NCBI GenBank assembly: GCA_030524175.1 | Contig: JAUNHC010000010.1 | Location: 1 to 64,000, forward strand | Direction: 5' to 3' | DNA length: 64,000 bases | Origin: Eubacteriales bacterium | GTDB taxonomy: Bacteria; Bacillota; Clostridia; Lachnospirales; Lachnospiraceae | Shown: in pieces, positions 1 through 8,265 of the stretch | Layout: every line of letters starts with the position of its first letter | Position numbering within the stretch: the first letter of the stretch is position 1 | Translations under genes and position numbers: made by a program | Notes under the pieces: model-generated | Database searches by the model: none | What the model saw: the letters and a program-made list of their open reading frames with translations, nothing else | Told to the model about the DNA's origin: nothing

Positions 1-108
1 AGAACGACGCGGCATCAGTTTAATATAGTAATTATTTAATATTCGATGTACTAGGAAAGTCATAACCTTCTGGTCAGAATTAAATGAATTACTTTCCCAG
101 GATATAAA

Positions 109-166
109 TAATGCCGCCGCACCGTAGAAACAGATATTAAAATCCATTCACAGTGCGGCGGCATTA
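109..166 (-). terminator. Hairpin downstream of the small membrane protein gene
   Basis: A perfect 14-bp inverted repeat (109-122 against 153-166, core GCCGCCGCAC) encloses a 30-nt loop. It starts 8 nt after the stop codon of the 174-605 gene. On the minus strand the stem is followed by TTTATAT, a weak U-tract, so termination is likely but not certain. The long loop is unusual for a terminator. Confidence 0.5.
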
Positions 167-173
167 AATATGA

Positions 174-605
174 TCACTCATTGTCCATGGTGCCGTTATC
201 AACATTTATGTAAATCGGAAGATCACGAAACTTCTCATATACTGCTATAGTCTTTTCATCCTGGAACTGATAGATTTTCTTTCCGCTTATAAGTATGGGA
301 AAACTTTTGTCTGTTCTTTTGCTGGTGAGCAAATACTTTCCTTCCCCCTCTTCTACATACTTACCTTCATCCAGAATCTCTCCCTGTATATAAATCATGT
401 ATCCACCGTTACTCTCCAGCACGAAATATTCAACCCCCGGATTTTCCTGAGGGCCAGACAAATAGGTACCTACTGGATTTGGGTTTTCTAAATGTACCCG
501 GATATAAATCTGCTGTGCTACATTTCCTGCCAGGGAGACCACCAGAAGTACAAGTACCACAATCATCTCCCGGTTGGTCCATACTGTTCTTTTTTCCTTG
601 TTCAT
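174..605 (-). CDS. Small membrane-anchored protein of unknown function
   Basis: A 143-residue protein. The start at 605 is chosen over an in-frame ATG at 632 because a GGAGGT ribosome binding site lies just upstream of 605. It has a charged N-terminus, one hydrophobic segment at about residues 14-31 (MIVVLVLLVVSLAGN) and a polar C-terminal part of about 110 residues, probably outside the membrane. There is no lipobox. I recognise no family. It follows the HNH nuclease gene on the same strand after 44 nt, so it may be co-transcribed with the defence pair, but chance adjacency is equally possible. The hairpin at 109-166 closes the unit. Confidence 0.7.
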   Translation of the reverse strand: MNKEKRTVWTNREMIVVLVLLVVSLAGNVAQQIYIRVHLENPNPVGTYLSGPQENPGVEYFVLESNGGYMIYIQGEILDEGKYVEEGEGKYLLTSKRTDKSFPILISGKKIYQFQDEKTIAVYEKFRDLPIYINVDNGTMDNE

Positions 606-649
606 ACGTACCTCCTTCCTTTCCCATATCACTCCGGATATAGGTGGGA

Positions 650-1288
650 TCAGCCTATTTTTTTATTTAAATACCACAGGACTATTCCAATATATTCAGC
701 CTTTTTTCCGGTGGAATCCGGTTTACTGTATAATTTTATAATATTTTCCAGTCTTGATTTTGTCCATTTACCTTGAGGCAATTTTCTTGACAATTCCTGA
801 ATTACCGCATTCAATTTGTGTTTTCTGTTTTGTGGAAGCCTGTGTGCTATGCTGTTCAAATTCAGAGTTTCATTAATATCTTTCTGGATAACTGGATTTT
901 CCGAATATATCTCACCAGATTTTGATTTATACTGTATTTCTGATATCATTTTAGGTTCACAGGGATTTACAGTAATAATTGTATTTTGTTTATGAGAATC
1001 ACAAGTATCATCCCGCCCCTTTTGACCTTCTATATGTCCAATACAAACACCCAGCATATTATGGTACTCCAGTCTCTGTTGTTCCGACAACAGGTATTCA
1101 GGATACCAATGTTCAATTTTCATTTGTTCCTTATCAATCCGCCTCATACAATAAGCACACAAATATCCTTGTTCTTCCAGCAGACTTTGTCTGATATCAT
1201 CTTTATTGCAACCGTCAAAATAAGCATAGGGCTGTTTTCTGTAACGTTTTAAAGTATTTGGTTCTTTACCTTTACATATATAAATCAT
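650..1288 (-). CDS. ptuB: HNH endonuclease, PtuB-like (Septu-type defence nuclease)
   Basis: A 212-residue protein of the TIGR02646/PtuB-like HNH family. Visible motifs are the zinc ligand pair C44-x2-C47, then IEHWYP with H60, then HN at 76-77, GVC at 80-82 and a second metal-binding set C96/H99 (CDSHK). This is the zinc-finger HNH arrangement expected of a DNA-cutting nuclease. Its start lies 1 nt after the stop of the upstream ATPase gene, so the two are translationally coupled. In Septu systems PtuA (ATPase) and PtuB (HNH) act together in abortive or restrictive anti-phage defence. The assignment here rests on the gene pair and motifs; a role as effector of another system is possible, but I see no reverse transcriptase or msr/msd next to it. 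Confidence 0.75.
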   Translation of the reverse strand: MIYICKGKEPNTLKRYRKQPYAYFDGCNKDDIRQSLLEEQGYLCAYCMRRIDKEQMKIEHWYPEYLLSEQQRLEYHNMLGVCIGHIEGQKGRDDTCDSHKQNTIITVNPCEPKMISEIQYKSKSGEIYSENPVIQKDINETLNLNSIAHRLPQNRKHKLNAVIQELSRKLPQGKWTKSRLENIIKLYSKPDSTGKKAEYIGIVLWYLNKKIG

Positions 1289-1289
1289 T

Positions 1290-2555
1290 CTATTCCTCTA
1301 TCCCCATTGTTTCAAACTCATACCTTGTGCGCATCTGGATTAGTATTGAATGATCCGGCGCTGTGAGTACATCCATTTCATCGAGTATCACCTTGGCGTT
1401 CTCGTATTCACCTTTATCCATTGCATCATAAAATTTGTCCACCATTTGCTGTATATTTACTGGAATTTGTGTAGTATTCTGATAGTCCTCCAATGCTGTA
1501 TTTATATCAATTCCATAATGTGACCAGCTATAACTGTACTCTTCATTTTCTATATCTACAATCCAAACATCCCTCGCTGAAGCAAACAAAACAGGGGCAT
1601 GTGTAGTAGCAATAAACTGCACTTGAGGAAATACTTTTCTAAGAGAATCAATGATGTTCCATTGCCACTTTGGATGTAGATGCATGTCAATTTCATCAAT
1701 CAGAACAATTCCCTTAGTTTCGCAAATATCAGCTTTCTTATTAGGATTCAATACCGCCATTCTATACGCAATATCGAACACCATCCAAATCAATGATTGA
1801 TAACCAGCGCTTAAACTTGAAATGGGCAGTAATGTGCCTTCTGCCCGATACATCAATTCTTCAAGCTGTTTATCATAGAAAATATTATAGTCGCCATAAC
1901 CGTTAATATAATTCATGAAATCTGAAACTGCCTTTTTGGCTGCCTCATATTCCGTGATTTTTTTACCTTTCTGCCATGCAACTTGTTCCATTTTCACACA
2001 CCAATTTAATAATAGCTTAATGTTAGATGCCTCCGACAAAGCATCTATATAACCAACTGAACGTGAATATTTTTTTTTTAATATATTCTCTGTCCTTTCT
2101 CTTTTCTGCGACCATACTCTTCCGGCGCCTTCATAAATAATAACCGGGTATTCTGCCTCTTCGCTCATGGACATATTCTGTGCAATTTTGCAGATATTGC
2201 GCGGCTGAATTGTACTTCTGGATGCACTTACACTGGTTCTTCCACGCGTCCATCTATATTCTTCTCCATTCAAAGAAACTTCCAGATAAACCTCCGTAGG
2301 AACGATATACCTCTCATCGCACGATCCGTCCCCGGCTAAACTAAGTTCCTTTCTGATTTCATCTTTTGAAAAATGTCTGGTATTTACATCATTAAATCCA
2401 GCCACAAATCCACCCAATCCAACTGATATTGCTTCCAGGATAGATGTTTTTCCTTTTCCGTTTTCTCCCTTGATCAAGTTAAAACCTGGTTTAAATTCAA
2501 TCGAGGCATCATGAATCCCCTTAAAATTTTTAATACTTACTTTTTGAATAACCAT
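1290..2555 (-). CDS. ptuA: AAA/SMC-type ATPase, PtuA-like (Septu-type)
   Basis: A 421-residue ABC/SMC-like ATPase. Walker A is GENGKGKT at residues 30-37, an ABC signature-like LSAG lies near residue 249, Walker B is IVLIDEID near residue 285 and the H-loop is ATTHAP shortly after. It is shorter than many PtuA proteins, with only a small insertion instead of a long coiled coil. The start at 2555 has a GGAGG site nearby. It is the first gene of the operon and feeds directly into the HNH gene with a 1-nt gap. A sigma-A-like promoter is present at 2598-2626. By analogy with Septu it would assemble with the nuclease and gate it by nucleotide state. Confidence 0.75.
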   Translation of the reverse strand: MVIQKVSIKNFKGIHDASIEFKPGFNLIKGENGKGKTSILEAISVGLGGFVAGFNDVNTRHFSKDEIRKELSLAGDGSCDERYIVPTEVYLEVSLNGEEYRWTRGRTSVSASRSTIQPRNICKIAQNMSMSEEAEYPVIIYEGAGRVWSQKRERTENILKKKYSRSVGYIDALSEASNIKLLLNWCVKMEQVAWQKGKKITEYEAAKKAVSDFMNYINGYGDYNIFYDKQLEELMYRAEGTLLPISSLSAGYQSLIWMVFDIAYRMAVLNPNKKADICETKGIVLIDEIDMHLHPKWQWNIIDSLRKVFPQVQFIATTHAPVLFASARDVWIVDIENEEYSYSWSHYGIDINTALEDYQNTTQIPVNIQQMVDKFYDAMDKGEYENAKVILDEMDVLTAPDHSILIQMRTRYEFETMGIEE

Positions 2556-2597
2556 TCTATGCCTCCAAAGCTATTTATTTAACTACTCTCTACTTCC

Positions 2598-2626
2598 ATT
2601 ATAGGTAGATTCCCTTAAAAAGTAAA
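2598..2626 (-). promoter_or_regulatory. Sigma-A-type promoter of the Septu-like operon
   Basis: Minus-strand reading gives TTTACT, 17 nt, then TATAAT (plus-strand AGTAAA at 2621-2626 and ATTATA at 2598-2603). It lies 43 nt upstream of the ATPase start codon. Confidence 0.6.
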
Positions 2627-2758
2627 GCAATAGCACTTTAAAATGTTCTGCACAATTCTACATATTATTTAATGTCCTCCACAAACTGGCAAACCCTCCC
2701 ATTGTATATTCCCAACGCTACAGATATAATTAAATATCCGAAATTTTTATAGAAAATC

Positions 2759-2783
2759 TGTAACCTTTTTGGAAACAGCGGTA
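2759..2783 (+). promoter_or_regulatory. Candidate ECF-type promoter before the sigma factor gene
   Basis: TGTAAC at 2759-2764 is followed after 14 nt by CGGTA at 2779-2783, about 25 nt before the start codon. The AAC-containing -35 and the CG-containing -10 resemble ECF sigma promoters, which would fit autoregulation by the adjacent sigma factor. The spacing is short, so this is tentative. Confidence 0.35.
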
Positions 2784-2808
2784 CTAAATATCAGGAGGGA
2801 GTGAGCCA

Positions 2809-3315
2809 ATGCAGGAATTTCAACATTTATATGAGAAATACAATGAGTACATTTACAAATTTTTGCTGAAGCTCACAAATTACAATGCCGATCTGGCAGA
2901 TGAGCTTACGCAGGAGACCTTTTATCAGGTATTCATTTCTCTTCACCGGTACAGAGGAGATTCGGATATCCTTACATGGATATGTGCCATCGGAAAAAAC
3001 GTATGCTGCAAATATTTCCGGAAGAATCCCGCTATGCTGGAGCTGAATGCTTTGGACCGTGAGCGCTGCGGGCACTTTTGCTTCACTACTATGGAGGAAA
3101 TGATCGAGCAAAAAGAGTTCTCTTCAAAGGTACTGGCTGAGATAATGACACTAAACGAAAGGTACCGGGATGTGCTTATTTACCGCTTTTTCTTCCAGCT
3201 TACGTTCCGGGAGATCAGCGAAATAATGGGGATTAAAGAAAATTCCGCAAAGGTTTTATACCACAGAGGGAAAACCATGATCCGGGAGAAAATGGAGGGG
3301 TATTTTAGTGAATGA
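2809..3315 (+). CDS. ECF-family RNA polymerase sigma factor
   Basis: A 168-residue sigma-70-family protein of ECF size. Region 2 spans about residues 7-75, with ADELTQETFYQVF as the region 2.2 core and DILTWICAIGKNV as region 2.4. Region 4 is at about 110-165, with RYRDVLIYRFF and a helix-turn-helix around FREISEIMGIKENSAKV. The start is set by AGGAGGG about 10 nt upstream. The next gene starts 8 nt inside this one and carries a zinc-finger anti-sigma domain, the usual partner arrangement, so activity is probably held by that membrane protein. Likely targets are its own operon, including the ABC exporter genes. Confidence 0.9.
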   Translation: MQEFQHLYEKYNEYIYKFLLKLTNYNADLADELTQETFYQVFISLHRYRGDSDILTWICAIGKNVCCKYFRKNPAMLELNALDRERCGHFCFTTMEEMIEQKEFSSKVLAEIMTLNERYRDVLIYRFFFQLTFREISEIMGIKENSAKVLYHRGKTMIREKMEGYFSE

Positions 3316-4033
3316 TAAAAATATTTGTGCAGCAGTAATGGATTTACTTCCACTCTTTCTTGACGGGGTATTGAGCAGTGAAACAGAAGCATTTATTAAA
3401 AGCCATACAGAGAACTGCACCTCATGCCGGGAGGTTTACAATCGTCTTTCAGAGGAACGGACAAAAGAGGCCGAAGCAAGGAGCAGCGTGGAAAACTTTG
3501 AAGCTGAAATGCCGGAAAATATACATAACCAGCAGTCAAGAGAGCGGACACGATACGAAAGAATTGCAAAAAAAATAAAGAGGAGACGCCTTGCATTTCT
3601 CTGCGGAACCGCAGCATTGCTGATTCTGGTTTTTGCGGTATCTGTAAGCATGTTTCAGTATGCTGTTGTATCCGGAAGCTGCATGGAACCTACTGTTCTG
3701 GACGGTGAAAAATATGTTTTGAATAAATGGAGTTATAAAATACAAGCACCCAAACGCAATGACATCATCGTGTATGAAAAAGATGGCGTTTATTATCTGA
3801 CCAGGATAGCCGGACTGCCGGGTGAGCATACAGAACTGCAAGACGGCGTTTTATACATAAACGGTAATGCTGTTCAGACACCTGCAGATTATCCTGAGCA
3901 CTGTATCATTTCTGAAAGAGAGCTTGGGAAGGATGAGTATCTGGTTCTGAATGATAATCTCACAGAATCAGCCACTATCGGCCACTATATAAAAAGCAGC
4001 GAAATTATGGGAAAGGTAATTATCACCCATTAG
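3308..4033 (+). CDS. Membrane anti-sigma factor fused to a degenerate signal peptidase I domain
   Basis: A 241-residue two-domain protein. Residues 5-45 form a zf-HC2 anti-sigma domain with H33-x3-C37-x2-C40. Residues 95-117 form one transmembrane helix. Residues 118-241 match type I signal peptidase: the GxSMxPT box reads GSCMEPT, the YxKRxxGLPGD box reads YYLTRIAGLPGE, followed by LYING and a DN box. The catalytic serine is Cys125 (codon TGC at 3680) and the catalytic lysine is Thr165 (codon ACC at 3800), so normal peptidase chemistry is not expected. With the N-terminus inside, the peptidase-like domain faces outward. It overlaps the sigma gene by 8 nt and leads into an ABC pair. I infer a sensor/anti-sigma role, with the outer domain perhaps binding an exported peptide. 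Confidence 0.85.
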   Translation: MNDKNICAAVMDLLPLFLDGVLSSETEAFIKSHTENCTSCREVYNRLSEERTKEAEARSSVENFEAEMPENIHNQQSRERTRYERIAKKIKRRRLAFLCGTAALLILVFAVSVSMFQYAVVSGSCMEPTVLDGEKYVLNKWSYKIQAPKRNDIIVYEKDGVYYLTRIAGLPGEHTELQDGVLYINGNAVQTPADYPEHCIISERELGKDEYLVLNDNLTESATIGHYIKSSEIMGKVIITH

Positions 4034-4042
4034 AGGAGAATC

Positions 4043-4741
4043 ATGAAAGAACTTATCAAACTAGAAAATATATCAAAAAAATATGACGGCAGGCTGATCT
4101 TAGACCATGCCACCCTGTCCGTATATGAAAACCAGTCTGTTGCGTTCACAGGCCACAACGGAAGCGGAAAAAGCACTATCCTTAAGATTCTGGCAGGCTT
4201 GGTAAATCCTACGGAAGGAAAAGTAATTTACAACGGCAGGCTGTTGTTTCACTATGTACCGGAACGATTTCCAAAAACAAATCTTACAGCAGGCAGGTAT
4301 CTGAAAATAATGGGCGAAATAGACGGCCTCTCTCCTTCTGAAATCCAGGACCGGTGCGGGAAACTCTGCAAGGATTTTTTTCTGGAGGATATGCTGAACA
4401 CTTCCATGAAGAATCTGTCAAAGGGTACTCTGCAGAAAATAGGTGTGATCCAGGCACTTTTAAAACCGCCTCAGATCCTGCTTCTGGACGAGCCGCTGTC
4501 CGGACAAGATGCTGATTCCCAACAGGTGTTTATCAGAAAAATAAATCAATTGAGAAAAGAAAATGTAACTATCCTTATGTCATGCCATGAGCCATACCTC
4601 ATAAAGAGTATCTCTGACACCTTATATGTAATGGAACATGGAAAGCCCATAAAATCAGAGATACGTGATGACAGTTCAGAACTGCCTGACCTGTTATTTC
4701 AAAAGCATGGAAAGGAGTCTGAGAATGAAAGGACTTATTAA
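4043..4741 (+). CDS. ABC transporter ATP-binding protein
   Basis: A 232-residue ATPase with Walker A GHNGSGKST near residues 37-45, signature LSKGTLQKIG (variant of LSGGQ), Walker B ILLLDEP and the switch histidine in MSCHEP. It follows the anti-sigma fusion by 9 nt and overlaps the permease gene by 17 nt, so it belongs to the ECF sigma operon. The size and lack of a fused membrane domain fit the CcmA/DrrA-like exporters often linked to antimicrobial peptide immunity or envelope stress. The signature motif with SKG is seen in several such divergent exporters. The substrate cannot be read from sequence. Confidence 0.9.
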   Translation: MKELIKLENISKKYDGRLILDHATLSVYENQSVAFTGHNGSGKSTILKILAGLVNPTEGKVIYNGRLLFHYVPERFPKTNLTAGRYLKIMGEIDGLSPSEIQDRCGKLCKDFFLEDMLNTSMKNLSKGTLQKIGVIQALLKPPQILLLDEPLSGQDADSQQVFIRKINQLRKENVTILMSCHEPYLIKSISDTLYVMEHGKPIKSEIRDDSSELPDLLFQKHGKESENERTY

Positions 4742-5444
4742 ATACCATATGCAGCAATATATGAAAACAAGCAGGTTCGTTATGCCGCTGGCGGTTTTCA
4801 TGATCATGCTGTACAGCATTTATTCATCCAGACCTATCGGAATAGTGGAAAGCTTTGTAAGCTGCGGTCAATTTTTGTTTCTTATTATGGTATGGATTGG
4901 CATAACAGCCTGCGATGTGGAGGACATCGTATCTGAACAGATACTGGTGCTCAGGGTCCGCAGTGCAGGAAAATACTACTTAAGCCGCACTTTGTTTCTT
5001 TGTATTGTGGGCGCCCTATTCAGCGCTGCAGTTCTTATATTTGCGGCGGTCCGGGAAACACTGTACGGAGGAGAATTTTTTAACCGTCCCCTGCTTTTTA
5101 AAGATTTTCTTTTCGGCTTTATTATTTTGACCCTGTGTGCAGTCTGCGGAAGCTCTTTAGGAGAATTATCTCACTCCAGGATTATCCGCAGACGGAAAAA
5201 TGCCGTCATTGCCGTGTTTCTGCTGGCAGTCCTGGCTATGATCAAAATGGTTTTCCTGGAGAGATTCCCTTTGTCCCGGTTCCTTCTCTGGGTAATACCT
5301 CCCATATCGGAATTATCCATGATTTTCTCAGGCCGGGATTACTTCTCCCTTGGCAGTACAGTCCAAGCTGCTGCATTGCTGGCTCTATCTGCCGCTGCAC
5401 TCAATGCAGTAAAAATCGGTATTTTACTGAAGAACAAATTCTAA
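4725..5444 (+). CDS. ABC transporter membrane subunit (ABC-2-like)
   Basis: A 239-residue integral membrane protein with about six hydrophobic segments, starting at residue ~20 (VMPLAVFMIMLYSI) and ending near the C-terminus. The start at 4725 is supported by AAAGGAG at 4711-4717; an upstream in-frame ATG at 4665 lies deep inside the ATPase gene and has no such site. It is the last gene of the sigma/anti-sigma/ATPase operon and presumably forms the transport channel with the preceding ATPase. No substrate motif is visible. Confidence 0.8.
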   Translation: MKGLIKYHMQQYMKTSRFVMPLAVFMIMLYSIYSSRPIGIVESFVSCGQFLFLIMVWIGITACDVEDIVSEQILVLRVRSAGKYYLSRTLFLCIVGALFSAAVLIFAAVRETLYGGEFFNRPLLFKDFLFGFIILTLCAVCGSSLGELSHSRIIRRRKNAVIAVFLLAVLAMIKMVFLERFPLSRFLLWVIPPISELSMIFSGRDYFSLGSTVQAAALLALSAAALNAVKIGILLKNKF

Positions 5445-5517
5445 AGTACATTTGAAAATTCATTCCGGCAAGCTGCAAGCCCCGCTTTCCGGTGCTGTGC
5501 GGCTGAATGTGATCCGT

Positions 5518-6654
5518 TCAGTCCACTAAGATAAAATTGTCCTCCAGCAAAAGCCAGTTTGCCCTCCACCAGCGCATAAGCTGCCAGTAGCCTGCACCCT
5601 GAAGGCCGTAGTCTTTAATAAGCCGGAATTTTGCCTGGAGACTCCTCACATCCTCAAACCACACCTCGTGCTCAGTCCCATCCAGTGTATAACGGAAATA
5701 AGGAGATTGTGCAGTTTCGTCAAAGTGGATAACAGCATGATTACGGACAGCGGTCTGCACTGCCTCCACATTGCCGATAGTCCTTGCAACAGTGACTCCC
5801 CGTATGAAAGGAAGGGGCCAGTCATATCCATAGTTTGGAATTCCCAGATGGATTTTCCGGGGATCTATCTCGGAAACTGCATATTCTACTACCTCACGGA
5901 CTTTATTAAGAGGGGCTACTGCCATGTTTGGCCCGTACTTGTAACCCCATTCATAAGTCATCAGCAGCACATAATCTGCAATTTCCCCCAGTGCGGGATA
6001 ATCCTTCCCTTCATAGAGAAGTCCCGGCTGGTCTGCTGAGGTTTTAGGCGCAAGGGCTACAGAAAGTGTACAGCCGATGCTGTGAAGAGCGTCTGCCATT
6101 TGTCTTACAAACTCTGTAAAAAGATCTCTGTCTTCGGCAAGAATAAACTCAAAATCTATGTCAACGCCTGTGTAGCCTTTTTCAAGCACCGCAGCCAGCA
6201 CCTGCCGGATAAGTGTCTGTGTATATTCCGGGTTACTCACAACAGAGCTGATCAAAGAATTATTGAACTGTCCGTCTGCTCCAAGGGGTGTAAGTGTGAG
6301 GATGGGACTGGTTCCCTGGTCCAGGGCCATATCAATCATCCAACTGTCATCAAGAGCAGGAAACAGCAGCTCCCCCTCAAAAGTAAAGCCATAGGAAAAC
6401 ACAGAAAGCAGAGAAAGATAGGGAAGTGTCTGAGACAATACCCACCGGCTGATATAGGGATATGCGTATCCGTTGGAAACAAGCGGCACTTTTGCCGGAG
6501 TTTCCGGGCCGGAGGGCAGATATAGAGCCTGCCCCACAGCCAGCTTGTATGGGTAAACAAGTTGATTATCATAAATGACGGTTTCAACGGAAACTTCGAA
6601 GGCAGCGGCTATTCCATCAACATTATCGTTGGGCTGTACAACATAAATCTCCAT
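5518..6654 (-). CDS. LysM-GH18 protein, SleL/YaaH-like cortex-lytic enzyme
   Basis: A 378-residue protein. One LysM domain is at residues 2-47 (YVVQPNDNVDGIA, then VGQALYLP) and the rest is a GH18 TIM barrel. The GH18 active-site motif reads GVDIDFE around residues 162-168, with E as the catalytic acid, and later motifs include LMTYEWGY and GIPNYGYDW. There is no signal peptide, which is normal for spore-coat SleL/YaaH proteins made in the mother cell. Typical SleL has two LysM domains; only one is evident here. The family hydrolyses cortex peptidoglycan fragments as an N-acetylglucosaminidase during germination. It stands alone, with the MATE gene downstream on the same strand. Confidence 0.85.
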   Translation of the reverse strand: MEIYVVQPNDNVDGIAAAFEVSVETVIYDNQLVYPYKLAVGQALYLPSGPETPAKVPLVSNGYAYPYISRWVLSQTLPYLSLLSVFSYGFTFEGELLFPALDDSWMIDMALDQGTSPILTLTPLGADGQFNNSLISSVVSNPEYTQTLIRQVLAAVLEKGYTGVDIDFEFILAEDRDLFTEFVRQMADALHSIGCTLSVALAPKTSADQPGLLYEGKDYPALGEIADYVLLMTYEWGYKYGPNMAVAPLNKVREVVEYAVSEIDPRKIHLGIPNYGYDWPLPFIRGVTVARTIGNVEAVQTAVRNHAVIHFDETAQSPYFRYTLDGTEHEVWFEDVRSLQAKFRLIKDYGLQGAGYWQLMRWWRANWLLLEDNFILVD

Positions 6655-6728
6655 AATCTTTCCTTCCCGGAAAGGCCGTTTCTATTAAACTATGCTTTAA
6701 AATCAGGAATGTGCCGCTGACCGTTGGT

Positions 6729-8123
6729 TCATCGTGCTCCCTGGATCCTTCTGACCTTCACTCCCCGGGCTTTAAATTCCTTCCCGGGCTTTCCCTGAAG
6801 CTTATGCATGATCATATAATAAGCTATTGCCAGCGGGATCAAAGCGCCCAGCCATGCCAGCGGATTTGCCATACAGGCTCCGGCGAAGCCGAAGGCATTC
6901 ACCAGTATCAATGCACTGACCGTACGCATCACAAGCTCCATTACCCCTGCTATGGTAGGCACCAAACCTTTCCCAAGCCCCTGCAAAGTAAACCGGTAGA
7001 TAAAGAGAAGGGCAAGTATGAAATAAAAAGTTCCGTTGATGCTCAGATATGTGCGTGCAAGAGAAAGTACTTCCTTTTCCCCCGGGCCCACGAAAATAGC
7101 GGCCAGCCTGCTTCCGGCAAATATATTGACAAGGCCCATGACAATGCTGAAGGATACAGACATAAGAATACACTGAAAAACTCCTTTACGTATTCTGTCA
7201 ACCTTATTGGCCCCGTAATTCTGTGCTGCATAGGTGGACATGGCAGCTCCCATGGAATTAACAGGCATGGTGGCAATGGTATCGATCTTCTGCGCCGCTG
7301 TATAGGCAGCCACAGATACTGCCCCCAGTCCGTTCAGCGCAAACTGAAGAATAAGTGCACCGATAGCAATAATAGACATCTGGAATGCCATGGGACAGGC
7401 AATCTTCAGGTGGCGCATGATCTCTGCCTTACCTGCGTGGAAGTGCTCTTTTGTCACCCATAAAAGGGGCATTTTTTTCATGATGAACACCATACATAAA
7501 ATCCCTGACAGAAGCTGGGACAAAATAGTGGCCACTCCAGCACCAGCCACACCCATGTGGAAGTTCAGAATAAACACAAAATCAAGGGCTATATTTACAA
7601 TACATGTAAATATAAGGAAATATAACGGCGTTCTGCTGTCTCCCAATGCCCGCATCATATTTGAGGCAAGGTTAAAAAGCAGGGAAGCCGGTATCCCCCA
7701 GAAAATCACTATGATATATGCCGCAGCATCGTCAATGATCTCTGCAGGTGTCTGCAGAAGCTCAAGGAAGGGACGTGCGCATAAAACTGCCGCCGCCATC
7801 AATATTACAGATACTACAGCCCCCAGAAGAAGGCTTGTGGCAAAACTGGTTTTGATCCCTTCCTCATCCTGGGCGCCGAAACGCTGTGCTGTAATAATAG
7901 CCAGACCTGAGGTAAAGCCCATTACAAAGCCAAGGACAAAAAAGGAGATACTGCCTGTGCAGCCTACTGCCGCAAGTGCATTTACTCCAATGGTCCGCCC
8001 GACGATGATGGTATCGGCCATACTATAAAACTGCTGAAAAATATTACCTACTATCAGTGGAATCGCAAATAGCAAAATCAACTTAGCTGGTTTTCCTGAT
8101 GTCATACTTCTTGTCATATCCAT
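6729..8123 (-). CDS. MATE-family multidrug/Na+ antiporter
   Basis: A 464-residue, 12-helix transporter with two MatE repeats at about residues 15-175 and 235-400. Family signatures include PLIVGNIFQQFY and MADTIIVGR in helix 1-2, and GANKVDRIRKGV at the start of repeat 2. The start at 8123 is preferred over 8129 because an AAGAAGG site is 6 nt upstream of it but abuts the other. It is divergent from an AraC-type regulator 142 bp away, which may control it. The substrates are cationic drugs or metabolites by family; nothing more specific can be read. Confidence 0.92.
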   Translation of the reverse strand: MDMTRSMTSGKPAKLILLFAIPLIVGNIFQQFYSMADTIIVGRTIGVNALAAVGCTGSISFFVLGFVMGFTSGLAIITAQRFGAQDEEGIKTSFATSLLLGAVVSVILMAAAVLCARPFLELLQTPAEIIDDAAAYIIVIFWGIPASLLFNLASNMMRALGDSRTPLYFLIFTCIVNIALDFVFILNFHMGVAGAGVATILSQLLSGILCMVFIMKKMPLLWVTKEHFHAGKAEIMRHLKIACPMAFQMSIIAIGALILQFALNGLGAVSVAAYTAAQKIDTIATMPVNSMGAAMSTYAAQNYGANKVDRIRKGVFQCILMSVSFSIVMGLVNIFAGSRLAAIFVGPGEKEVLSLARTYLSINGTFYFILALLFIYRFTLQGLGKGLVPTIAGVMELVMRTVSALILVNAFGFAGACMANPLAWLGALIPLAIAYYMIMHKLQGKPGKEFKARGVKVRRIQGAR

Positions 8124-8168
8124 TACCATCCTTCTTAAAATTCCACAACCTATTTTTGTTTCTACCTC

Positions 8169-8235
8169 ATTATAAGGCTCTTCTGAAAAAGTAAAATGTA
8201 ATATCTTGTACTTTCCATGTCTTATGTTGTATACT
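8169..8235. promoter_or_regulatory. Divergent promoter region between MATE and AraC-type regulator genes
   Basis: On the plus strand TTGTAC (8206-8211), 18 nt, TATACT (8230-8235) would drive the AraC-type gene. On the minus strand TATAAT (plus ATTATA at 8169-8174) preceded 16 nt upstream by TTTTAC would drive the MATE gene. No clear operator repeat was identified. Confidence 0.45.
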
Positions 8236-8265
8236 TTTCAAAGGATAATTTATTAAGAAAGAAGA

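Noticed and set aside
6711..7463. 250-codon plus-strand open frame opposite the MATE gene
   Set aside because: It lies entirely or mostly antisense to a clear transporter gene and has a Cys/His-rich, low-similarity sequence.
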